DNA of 64,000 bases from the NCBI GenBank assembly GCA_964463695.1, contig CAYXCZ010000017.1, positions 28,400-92,399 of the forward strand, written 5' to 3'. Below the pieces are notes generated by a model. That model searched no databases and had not been told where the DNA came from. It worked only from the letters and a program-made list of their open reading frames with translations. Of the stretch, positions 26,361-34,832 are shown piece after piece; the first letter of the stretch is position 1; every line of letters starts with the position of its first letter. The translations under genes and the position numbers were made by a program. This DNA is from JALNZU01 sp964463695. Lineage in GTDB: Bacteria; Bacteroidota; Bacteroidia; Bacteroidales; F082.

Positions 26361-28385
26361 TTATTTGTTTACAGGCCTGTTTGTTTTTACATAGGAAAAT
26401 CCAAGTTTATCAAGTCCCGAATGTACTTCCGGAGCACTCATGAATAAGTCCCAAAGTAATCCTGTACGGTGATTTTCGATCATTGCAATTATTGGTCCCT
26501 GATCGATAGCAAGATATGAACTTGCCCACCATCCGGTTTTCACATCAAAAGCATCGTAGAAACCATATTCACCCCAAAGCTGATCACCAATAGTATAGTA
26601 GAAAAACCTGATGGCATTCATCGATTGTTCGGGACTGAAGGGCAACGAGGCAACAGCGGCAGTAGGAGTGATTACACCACGGTCGTTGGTTGGCTCACTA
26701 ACACCATAACCACCAGGGATATCGCTGGCTGTCAGCCCCCAGCAATGTGTGCTGTAATTGGGATAACCCTTGGGATTAGCAGCACAGTAGGAGTAGTTTA
26801 TTAGCGCATGATGGGTGTTTTGTGTCCAATAGTTGGCGTAAACATCAGCAAGATTTCTGGGATCTAAACCTAAAAATGAGTAATGAGCAAAAAACATCGG
26901 ACCACCGTAATCAAAACCTACCGGAAGTGTGTAACCATAAAATGATTTACCATTTCTTATCGCACCGTTTCGGGCATAACCTTGATGATAAACAGCCGCA
27001 GGGATAGTGAATGTAGGTGAAGAAGCTGCCATGACATAAGTGATGAGTGTCTCGTTATATCCGGCTATCTGATGATTCATTTCCCAGCCATAGTTTGGCG
27101 ACCAATGCCAATACAACACATTCTGATTGTTTTTGCGATACCAGCTCCATTCAATTTCATTGTAAAGAGTTGTTATTCTGTTTATTAGATCGTTTTCTGT
27201 TGCGTTGTCAGGGTTTAGATATTGTCGCATGGTAATTAGACCCTGAGCCATAAAAGCTGTTTCAACAAGGTCACCGCCATTATCTTTAGTGCCAAATGGA
27301 ATTACAGCACCTGTGTTGCCATTAATCCAGTGTGACCATGCACCATGAAAGCGATCGCAGGTTTCAAGGAAATTTATTATTTTGGCGAGTCTTGTAATGC
27401 CTTGTTCACGGGTGATAAAACCACGTTCCATACCTACGATGAGAGCCATTACGCCAAAACCTGAGCCACCGGAAGTTACAAGATCACCTGAGTTGTTGCG
27501 TTCGCGCGACATGCCACTTGCAGGATGTGCATAATCATAAAAATATTTGAATGTTTGTTGCTGAACTAAAGTGAGCAATTCTTCATCGGTAATGAGTGGG
27601 AATTTCGGGGTTGAATCAACTGCTGTCATAAATGAATTACTGAATCCAGGGAATGTATTGCCTGAAGCTGATCTCAGTAAGGTTGATGCAACAAAAACAT
27701 ATTTTTTATAACCAACAAGCTCCTGGTTAGCAGTTAGTTTTACTTTTTTGAAGGAATCTTCAAAATTTAAATTGAAAATGGAATTGCCACCTAAAGTAAA
27801 CTTTGATTTTATTCCATTGGTATCCACAGACTCAGAAAATTCAAGTTGAATCTCCAGATTTTCAGTATCTATATTGTAAAAATTTGTCGATTGAGTAAAA
27901 TCTCTTCCTGCGATGGTAGCACTTTTAAGTTGAAACACACCATCATCAGTTTTAAACTTATAATCAGCACCGGCAAATGTTTGTTTCGAGCTGCCTTTCA
28001 ATGCTTTGTCAACATGCAAGGTATAACTTTTATTTTTTCCCAGGTCAGCATGTTTGATGATTACTGTTTTTGCATCGTCTTCAAAAACGAAGCGCAATCC
28101 GCTGAGCGAAATACTAGCATCGTTTATTATCGTAATGTTTTGTTTTGCCGAGATAGAATCGAGCGATTCTGTAAAAATGATTTTAGCATCTTTATTAATT
28201 GGAACATTTAAAACTTCTGCTGCTATCTGAAGTTGGAGATCACCGATGGAACAGGCTGTAATTGAAAGCTGACCAGGCTTGGCCTCTGGCTCTTTATTAC
28301 ACGAACTGCTGATAAAAAGCAATGAAATGATACTAACAGCAACGGTTGTTGCGAATGTGCGCCAGATGATATGAGTTGACTTCAT
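26361..28385 (-). CDS. GH144-like glycoamylase-domain lipoprotein with N-terminal Ig-like domains
   Basis: The 674-aa form starts at the ATG at 28385; an in-frame GTG-type extension to 28415 would put ten residues before a good signal sequence and is less likely. The lipobox is SSSC with Cys29, followed by NKEPE, a charged start that fits the lipoprotein export signal used for surface display in Bacteroidetes. Two Ig-like domains fill about 35-255 and the glycoamylase domain follows, with DNGGDLVET (Asp368, Asp372), GYNETLI (Glu445), WGLTASDIP and IIAMIENHRTG. As first enzyme after the SusCD and surface-binding genes, it is the best candidate for the surface endo-beta-1,2-glucanase that makes oligosaccharides for import. 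Confidence 0.9.
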   Translation of the reverse strand: MKSTHIIWRTFATTVAVSIISLLFISSSCNKEPEAKPGQLSITACSIGDLQLQIAAEVLNVPINKDAKIIFTESLDSISAKQNITIINDASISLSGLRFVFEDDAKTVIIKHADLGKNKSYTLHVDKALKGSSKQTFAGADYKFKTDDGVFQLKSATIAGRDFTQSTNFYNIDTENLEIQLEFSESVDTNGIKSKFTLGGNSIFNLNFEDSFKKVKLTANQELVGYKKYVFVASTLLRSASGNTFPGFSNSFMTAVDSTPKFPLITDEELLTLVQQQTFKYFYDYAHPASGMSRERNNSGDLVTSGGSGFGVMALIVGMERGFITREQGITRLAKIINFLETCDRFHGAWSHWINGNTGAVIPFGTKDNGGDLVETAFMAQGLITMRQYLNPDNATENDLINRITTLYNEIEWSWYRKNNQNVLYWHWSPNYGWEMNHQIAGYNETLITYVMAASSPTFTIPAAVYHQGYARNGAIRNGKSFYGYTLPVGFDYGGPMFFAHYSFLGLDPRNLADVYANYWTQNTHHALINYSYCAANPKGYPNYSTHCWGLTASDIPGGYGVSEPTNDRGVITPTAAVASLPFSPEQSMNAIRFFYYTIGDQLWGEYGFYDAFDVKTGWWASSYLAIDQGPIIAMIENHRTGLLWDLFMSAPEVHSGLDKLGFSYVKTNRPVNK

Positions 28386-28473
28386 TTTTATTGAGATTGA
28401 AGATGGTAAAACCAAAATTTGTAAAAAGTTAAAACAAGTGTAGGCTTAAAATATTCCAAATTGGGAGATAAAA

Positions 28474-28501
28474 AAGAGGGAAGGGAAAACCCCTCCCTCT
28501 T
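28474..28501 (-). terminator. Intra-operon terminator/attenuator between SGBP and the enzyme genes
   Basis: On the - strand a 12-bp stem (AAGAGGGAGGGG pairing with CCCTTCCCTCTT, one mismatch) with a 4-nt loop is followed directly by a run of T. This is a complete rho-independent terminator shape placed just after the glycan-binding lipoprotein stop, at the join between the SusCD-SGBP genes and the four glycoamylase genes. Partial read-through would give more transport and binding protein than enzyme. Confidence 0.8.
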
Positions 28502-28522
28502 GTAAAAAAACTCACTAACCAA

Positions 28523-29578
28523 TTATTTACTTCCCATTAATCCTTGTACCTCTGCAGCAGAGATAACCCGGTTAAAGAAGTGCATTTCATCATATGAACT
28601 TTGATCGGAGAAATGTTCCCAATAAGCAAAGTTTGGAACACCAGAACTAATAGTCATACTTGGACATCCTGTCCAATCGAGTGGCGTTGCTATTTCTGTT
28701 TCAGCAACCACTAGTCCGTCAACATATATGGTAGCCTTTGTAGACGAAATTGTGATAGCAACATGCATCCATTGACCTTCAGGGGCAAAAGTGACAAAAG
28801 GATTCATCCATATTTCTGTTGTACCAATTCCAAAGTTAAGTCCAAGTTTTTGTTCAGTTGCATTGCCTTCACGCAGGAGGCGGAATCCAACTTTACGGTC
28901 ATCACCTTCAGGGCTGATTGCGATAACGCCAGCACGCGCAGGTTCAGCGTTTGCAGCATACCAAAATGCTACACTAAACTCAGGAGTAGCGATACCAGCT
29001 GAAGGCATAGTAATATAGCTATCAGGAGCACCAACGAATGCCGTTCCTGATTTTCCTTCAACATAGTTAGCTGTTCCGGTTAAGGACAAAGTTTCACCAG
29101 AGATTCCATCTATCAGGCTTTCCTCGAATGGGAGGTAAAGTGTCTCACCTTCAAGAGGATTGTAAACCGGAACAGTTACTTTCTTAAAATTAAGAGTCTT
29201 TTCGATAGTTTTTCCGGTGAGATCGGTAGCAATAACTCTAAGTGTGTGATCACCATCAGTAAGATTGGTGTATGGATATTCGATTAGTGCCCGGCGATAA
29301 TCCTTAAAAGTTGTATATGAGGCTATTTCTGCACCATCCAGATGCACGATAACTGATTTAAGCTCCACATCATCAACAGCAACAAGTTTTATTACAATGG
29401 TTGCCACTTCCTGATCTGAACGTACTATTTTGCCTTCAATAGGATATAATATTTGAAGTGTAGGATCAGAGGCATCTGGTTTTGGAGCTACTTCTTCAAT
29501 AGGGTCAATGCCTTTATTACATGATCCTACCATAATGAGAATCAGTGCACTTGCAAAGAGATATTTTATTATTTTCAT
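28523..29578 (-). CDS. LamG-domain surface glycan-binding lipoprotein (SGBP)
   Basis: A 351-aa lipoprotein with lipobox VGSC and Cys20, followed by NKGIDPIEE. An Ig-like beta domain spans about 35-130 and a concanavalin/LamG-type jelly roll about 145-345 (blocks FSVAFWY, GQWMHVAITI and ATIYVDGLVVAET). No catalytic residues are recognisable. Directly downstream of susD by 22 bp, it occupies the SusE/SusF-type position of a Bacteroidetes PUL, where lipoproteins that hold the glycan at the cell surface are encoded. Role inferred from position and fold. Confidence 0.85.
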   Translation of the reverse strand: MKIIKYLFASALILIMVGSCNKGIDPIEEVAPKPDASDPTLQILYPIEGKIVRSDQEVATIVIKLVAVDDVELKSVIVHLDGAEIASYTTFKDYRRALIEYPYTNLTDGDHTLRVIATDLTGKTIEKTLNFKKVTVPVYNPLEGETLYLPFEESLIDGISGETLSLTGTANYVEGKSGTAFVGAPDSYITMPSAGIATPEFSVAFWYAANAEPARAGVIAISPEGDDRKVGFRLLREGNATEQKLGLNFGIGTTEIWMNPFVTFAPEGQWMHVAITISSTKATIYVDGLVVAETEIATPLDWTGCPSMTISSGVPNFAYWEHFSDQSSYDEMHFFNRVISAAEVQGLMGSK

Positions 29579-29600
29579 TGTTAGTATTTTTTAAGTGATT

Positions 29601-31133
29601 CTACTTTTGTCCCAGTATTGGAAGCAGGTCAATTTGATTTTGTGGATAGGGGAGGAATGTTTTTTCGGCTGTGAAGCTTCTGCCATCATAGCTAAGTTCA
29701 TTCGTTTTACCTAATCTTACCATATCAAAATAACGTGTTCCCCATTCCATTGCTAATTCAGCATATTTCTCAGCCATAACCTGATCGTTAGTGACGCCTG
29801 AAAGTGGGCTTAATCCAGCTCTTGCTCTAACCAAATTTACAGCTTCGTCTGCTGTTCCGGCAGTACCAGAGGCACCTTGAGTGAGGGCTTCGGCATACAT
29901 CAGCAAAATCTCTGCATAACGAATTACAGTAAAGTTTTTGTTCGTACCATAATCGGTTCTGCCTGGAGTAAGCTGATTAGAAGGCAGATAATGTTTACCG
30001 CTTGTGAACATTGCACGTGCATAATCATTTATTCTATCACCTGAACGAGTAGTATTTGAAATCCATGCAGGCAGGTTAGCGTAACTAGGGTCTGATCTGA
30101 GTTCAGCAATACCTCTGTCTGTAAACAATACGGTAGTTTCAAGACGGACAGTTTCACCTCTGTCAAGCATGAATTTGATGTATTTCAAGCTTGGTTCCCA
30201 AAATCCCCAACCGTCACCTGAACCGGCAACTGCTGGTGTCCAACCTTGTGGGCCAAAAAACGCATACAGGTAAGCATAATTATCACCTGTTCCCTGACCA
30301 AGATCCGAGAATTGAAATTCCCAAATATTTTCATTGTTGAGTTTTCCGGGAATCTTGAATAGTTCATAATAATCAGCTTCAAGGGTATATTTACCTGAAC
30401 TTATTATCTCTCCTGTTGCAGAAGCTACTGCAGGGTAATTTTTCAACTCAAGATTTGCTAAAGCTTTCATAGCCAATGCAGTGTATTTTGTCACACCACC
30501 AGGAATGTCAGTCCGTTCGTTAGGGCGGACTGCCGGAAGATTTGGAATAGCCTCATCCATCCATGTTGAAATCATTTGCATGATATCATCTTTTGGAGTT
30601 AGCGGAGCAACTAAAAGCTGTGACGGATCAGAAGTTGGAGGTACCGGTAGCGAGCCCCAGGTACGTGTCAATTGGAATAACCAGAAAGATTTGAGTACTT
30701 TAATTTCAGCAATGTATTGATCGCCAAGGGCTTTGTTAGAAGCAAATTCCTGATATAGAGCAACTTGTTCCATTGCTGAATTTGCCGACAACATGTTCTG
30801 ATAAAAATTCTGGAATAAGGAATTGTACATCCAGTAATCTTTATTGTAGTTGTATTTATCGGTCTCTGAAAAATCTTGCTGATCACCTAAACCACCAGCA
30901 TTTACATCATCACCGCGAACGGAGATCAAAGGATAACATTCCCATTCAATACCATTGAATTCCTGATAAGTTCCAATTAATGGAAGTATCATATTGCTGC
31001 TAACAGTATAGTCTGTACCACCAGTGTATGTTCTGTTTTCAGCAAGATCATCCAGGTATTTTTCGCAACCTGTAGTACCAAGAATTGTGAGTACCGACAG
31101 GGTTATTATGATTAAGATTTTATTTCGTTTCAT
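29601..31133 (-). CDS. susD: SusD-family glycan-binding lipoprotein
   Basis: A 510-aa lipoprotein with lipobox TTGC and Cys23, followed by EKYLDD, the usual SusD start. The family's marks are present: the N-terminal helical TPR-like region, the NYRFAEILLMYAEAL-type block (here VIRYAEILLMYAEAL) near residue 410, and ELAMEWGTRYFDMVRLGK near the C-terminus. SusD forms the lid of the SusC outer-membrane pore and binds the oligosaccharide before import. The gene follows susC by 18 bp. Confidence 0.96.
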   Translation of the reverse strand: MKRNKILIIITLSVLTILGTTGCEKYLDDLAENRTYTGGTDYTVSSNMILPLIGTYQEFNGIEWECYPLISVRGDDVNAGGLGDQQDFSETDKYNYNKDYWMYNSLFQNFYQNMLSANSAMEQVALYQEFASNKALGDQYIAEIKVLKSFWLFQLTRTWGSLPVPPTSDPSQLLVAPLTPKDDIMQMISTWMDEAIPNLPAVRPNERTDIPGGVTKYTALAMKALANLELKNYPAVASATGEIISSGKYTLEADYYELFKIPGKLNNENIWEFQFSDLGQGTGDNYAYLYAFFGPQGWTPAVAGSGDGWGFWEPSLKYIKFMLDRGETVRLETTVLFTDRGIAELRSDPSYANLPAWISNTTRSGDRINDYARAMFTSGKHYLPSNQLTPGRTDYGTNKNFTVIRYAEILLMYAEALTQGASGTAGTADEAVNLVRARAGLSPLSGVTNDQVMAEKYAELAMEWGTRYFDMVRLGKTNELSYDGRSFTAEKTFLPYPQNQIDLLPILGQK

Positions 31134-31151
31134 GAGTTAAAAGATTAAAAG

Positions 31152-34100
31152 TTAGAACTTAACATTCAGACCGATGGTGTAAACTGCAGCTACTGGATAG
31201 GTTTGAGAATCCCAGCCATTGGCAACTTCAGGCGTAAAACCATTGTATTGGAATAGCGTCAAAGGGCGTTCTGCTGTGAAATAGATTCTTGCTTCAGGGA
31301 ATTGACCATTAAGCCATTTTGAGTTTCGGAGGGTATATCCTAACTGTACATTCTGGATTCTGAAGAACGATCCGTCTTCAACAAAATAGTCACTCATTTT
31401 TTGATTCCATCCTTTACGCAAACCGGCGGAAGAAGGATACTCATTAGATGTTCCATCACCATGCCAGCGATTAATTGCTAAATCAGCATCAAGGTTACCA
31501 TCAGGCGTCCAGATTAATTCACCACGTTTACGATTGAGGATTTTGTTACCCATTTGTCCATAAACACTAGTTGAAAAATCAAAGCTGCCATAAGTAATAC
31601 TGATATTACCACCATACATGAAGTTAGGGAAATATGAACCAAGGATAACGCGGTCATCATCGTCGATTTTGCCATCACTATTTTGGTCCTTGTACTTGAA
31701 ATCACCTGGGACAAGTCCGTTGGCAACTGCGATTGGGTCAGCATCAATTTCAGTCTGATTTTGATAAACACCCGCAACTTCACGACCATAAAATGCCATT
31801 AAAGGTTCTCCAAGATAGGTGCGTTGACGAAACTCAGCCGAACCACCGTCGATGTAGGTTTGTCCGTAAAGGTCCATAGCTTCGTTTTTCAGGGTCGAAA
31901 TATTTGCTCCAACACTGTAGCTCAATTTATTGTTAACTGTATTAGACCAGTTTAATGCAAGCTCAATACCCGAATTTCTGATTACTCCAACAGGTTTTAA
32001 AACACTACCACCCTGACCAGGAATAATAACCGGAATAGCTGCATTTTTGGTATCACGAATGAAATAATCGAATTCAACTGAAAGTTTATCCTTCAGTAAT
32101 TTGGAAGAAAAACCAATGTTTGTTTCTTCAGTTAACTCCCATTTTAAAGTTGAGAAGGTATTGTTAACAACTGTTCCATAATAAACTATACCTCCAAGAG
32201 TCGTGGTCACAACACTTGTTGTAAAAGCTCCGTCACTGGCCTGAATACGGTCGTTACCTAGTTGACCCCAACTTGCACGAAGTTTCAGGAATTGGACGAA
32301 ATCATTTCCTTTTAAGAAGCCTTCTTCTGAAATGACCCAAGCAGCACCTACAGTTGGGAAATAGCCCCATTTCTGCTGATACTTGTTACTTCCGTCTGCA
32401 CGTAAAGTTCCGTAAAGCAAATACTTATCACTAAAGTTATAAGAAACTCTACCGAAATAGGACATTCCATATTGCCTCAATCCGTCATCCCAAACTGCTT
32501 CAGCAGGAATATTTAACGACTGATTCAGGTACCATGATTGTTCCTGATCAGTTGGGAAATTTTTTCCCTGAGCAGAAAGTTTCTGAAAACCTTCATCTTT
32601 AAATGAAGACCCGGCCATTACAACAAACGTATGGTTATTGATGCTTTTGTTATAGGTCAACACATTATCCCAAATCTTGTTGTTATATATAGAATAGGTG
32701 CGGGTGATTGTTGCATCGGGATTCTGAAAACTGTTACCAATGAACCAAGGCAAGTTAACAACACGCTGATCAATTGAGGAATAGTTATAATTATATGAAG
32801 TCTTGAAAGTCAAAGTTTGAGGAATCAGGTTTAACTCAGCATAATAATTGGCTAAAACCTTCTTGATTTTCATTCTGTCAATGTTGAAATCCATGGTAGG
32901 GAAGGGGTTTTGTCCACTTCTGTAACCAAGATCTTGTGCATTGGAATAATTAGTTGGTGTTGCAGCAGTGTTATTTTCATCATAAACAGGCATGATTGGA
33001 ACAGCGAAATAAGCTTGATTCCATGCACTGTTCTGAGCATTAAATTTAGTTGCATTACTAAAAATTAAGTTTCCACCAACAGTTAACCATTTTGTTGCTT
33101 TGATATCCAGCTTGGTACGCAGGTTCATGCGTTCATATTGGTTATCCATTTTCAGAATACCATCCTGAAAGAAATAGTTTGAACCAATTGAATATCTTGC
33201 CTTGTCATTTCCACCTGAAATATCGAGACTATGATTTGTTTGAGGCGCAGGACGAAGCACTTCGCTGTACCAATCGGTGTTAACATCAGGCACGTTAGGA
33301 TTGATTCTGCTTCTGCCATAACGCTGCATCGCATTTAATACGAATGTTTGGTCAGCAACTGATCCTGATTCCAAGGCCATCATTGAAAATTGTTGCGCAT
33401 TTGCCATCTTGACGATGTTTTGTGCCACCTGATATCCGGTATAACCACTATAGCTGATCTCTGTTTTTTGATTATAAGAACCAGATTTAGTTTCAATCAA
33501 AACAACTCCATTTGCTGCTCTGACACCGTAAATAGCTGATGCTGAAGCATCTTTCAATACTGACATTGAAGCAATATCCGAAGGGTTAAGGAAATCAATG
33601 TTGTCAAAAAACATTCCATCTACCACAAAAAGTGGTGCTTCATTATCTCTTCCTGGAAATGAACCCACCCCACGCACTCTGATTGTAGGTGAATCACCAG
33701 GACCACCACCTGTAACAACTTGTAAACCAGCTACCTTACCTTGTAAAGCCTGGAGTGGTGTGGCTGATGGAGTTTTAACTAATTCATCTGATTTGATGGT
33801 GGTGATTGCGGATGTGAGATCTTTAACTTTTACACTTCCGTATCCAACGACGACGACTTCCTGTAGAGAAGTTTTTGCAGGAACCAATTGAATTTTAAGT
33901 ACATTGGAAGTCCCAATTGTTACTTCAGTTGATTCATAGCCTACAAAACTAATCACAAGAACTTTTTCATCTGAACCAACGGTTAAGGTAAAGTTTCCAT
34001 CCATATCAGTGGAGGTTCCTTTTGCAGTTCCCTTTACCAAAACAGTTGCTCCCGGTAAAGATTCGTTTGTTGATTGATCCGTAACAGTCCCAGCAATGTT

Positions 34101-34202
34101 TCTGTCCTGTCCGAATACTGCGCTTACACTCAATGTAAACAACAGAATGAGCATGCTTTTGAACCAGCGAATCACCGGCTCTTTAGGTACACAGTTCTTC
34201 AT
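31152..34202 (-). CDS. susC: SusC-family TonB-dependent outer-membrane transporter
   Basis: A 1016-aa protein with a signal peptide at about 1-31 (ends AVFGQ), a carboxypeptidase-regulatory-like domain at about 33-115 (IAGTVTDQ...SFVGYES), the TonB box/plug start EVVVVGYG at about 115-122, a plug with the family blocks PLFVVDG and ASAIYGVRAANGVVLIETK, and a C-terminal 22-strand barrel ending in GLNVKF with a terminal Phe. It imports oligosaccharides across the outer membrane with SusD. It is the first gene of a run of eleven - strand genes, so the promoter upstream probably controls import and most enzymes of the locus. Confidence 0.97.
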   Translation of the reverse strand: MKNCVPKEPVIRWFKSMLILLFTLSVSAVFGQDRNIAGTVTDQSTNESLPGATVLVKGTAKGTSTDMDGNFTLTVGSDEKVLVISFVGYESTEVTIGTSNVLKIQLVPAKTSLQEVVVVGYGSVKVKDLTSAITTIKSDELVKTPSATPLQALQGKVAGLQVVTGGGPGDSPTIRVRGVGSFPGRDNEAPLFVVDGMFFDNIDFLNPSDIASMSVLKDASASAIYGVRAANGVVLIETKSGSYNQKTEISYSGYTGYQVAQNIVKMANAQQFSMMALESGSVADQTFVLNAMQRYGRSRINPNVPDVNTDWYSEVLRPAPQTNHSLDISGGNDKARYSIGSNYFFQDGILKMDNQYERMNLRTKLDIKATKWLTVGGNLIFSNATKFNAQNSAWNQAYFAVPIMPVYDENNTAATPTNYSNAQDLGYRSGQNPFPTMDFNIDRMKIKKVLANYYAELNLIPQTLTFKTSYNYNYSSIDQRVVNLPWFIGNSFQNPDATITRTYSIYNNKIWDNVLTYNKSINNHTFVVMAGSSFKDEGFQKLSAQGKNFPTDQEQSWYLNQSLNIPAEAVWDDGLRQYGMSYFGRVSYNFSDKYLLYGTLRADGSNKYQQKWGYFPTVGAAWVISEEGFLKGNDFVQFLKLRASWGQLGNDRIQASDGAFTTSVVTTTLGGIVYYGTVVNNTFSTLKWELTEETNIGFSSKLLKDKLSVEFDYFIRDTKNAAIPVIIPGQGGSVLKPVGVIRNSGIELALNWSNTVNNKLSYSVGANISTLKNEAMDLYGQTYIDGGSAEFRQRTYLGEPLMAFYGREVAGVYQNQTEIDADPIAVANGLVPGDFKYKDQNSDGKIDDDDRVILGSYFPNFMYGGNISITYGSFDFSTSVYGQMGNKILNRKRGELIWTPDGNLDADLAINRWHGDGTSNEYPSSAGLRKGWNQKMSDYFVEDGSFFRIQNVQLGYTLRNSKWLNGQFPEARIYFTAERPLTLFQYNGFTPEVANGWDSQTYPVAAVYTIGLNVKF

Positions 34203-34832
34203 AGCATTTTTTTTATTTGTTTAGTGGTTGAAAAAAAGAATAATTTTTTGATTAAAGTAAATGGTTAATTCATGTTTCATGCATAGTTAGCGAATTTGTT
34301 GATTTTAATTTATTTAATATCGATCATCATTAATGGATGGTTTGATGAATTACCATTGGTTTCAATGTTTAAAAGTCACTTTATCGAAGTCGAACAAATG
34401 ATTTCTTACCATCACATCAATTTTATTTAATAATTTAAGTTTTAGTTATGTATTCAATTCAATCAATTGTAATTTCAAAGATAGGTTTAAAATTTAAATT
34501 TTTGTTAAATTTAGGAGATACTGCAAACGTTTGCACATATTTCTACTCCAACAACTTTACTTCACCTACATTTTGTTCCATTACGTACCTCAATTTGACT
34601 ACGTCATGGGTTAAAAAATGACAATTAAATATCATAAAAACAGATAGTTATTAATCAAATTTAAATTTCGGAGAAATGAATTTTATTTTAAGCAAACGAA
34701 AGAGAAAAAATGATTTTTGTGCAACAAAACTAACTTTTCTAGAAAATTGCTTGAATATCGATGCTTTCGGCCTAATTCATTTTAGCTAGTTCAAGGACTT
34801 CCATTAGGCATTTTCAGAGATTAGCCTCTGAT
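34203..34832. promoter_or_regulatory. Long intergenic region upstream of susC
   Basis: 630 bp without a supportable gene. It should carry the susC operon promoter; no clean TAnnTTTG box with a -33 partner stands out close to the gene. It contains a perfect LacI-type palindrome at 34522-34535. At the far end, next to the flippase stop, are a small inverted repeat (CAGAG/CTCTG, 34815-34830) and a looser one (GCCTAAT/ATTAGGC, 34770-34809); neither is followed by a T run on the - strand, so neither is a clear terminator. Confidence 0.6.
34522..34535. promoter_or_regulatory. LacI-family-type operator palindrome
   Basis: TGCAAACGTTTGCA is a perfect 14-bp palindrome with the central CG and flanking GCAAA/TTTGC typical of LacI/GalR-family operators. 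It lies about 320 bp upstream of the susC start in the only long gap before the PUL operon. No LacI-type gene is in the window, so the regulator would be encoded elsewhere. The distance to susC is long for direct repression unless the leader is long. Confidence 0.5.
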
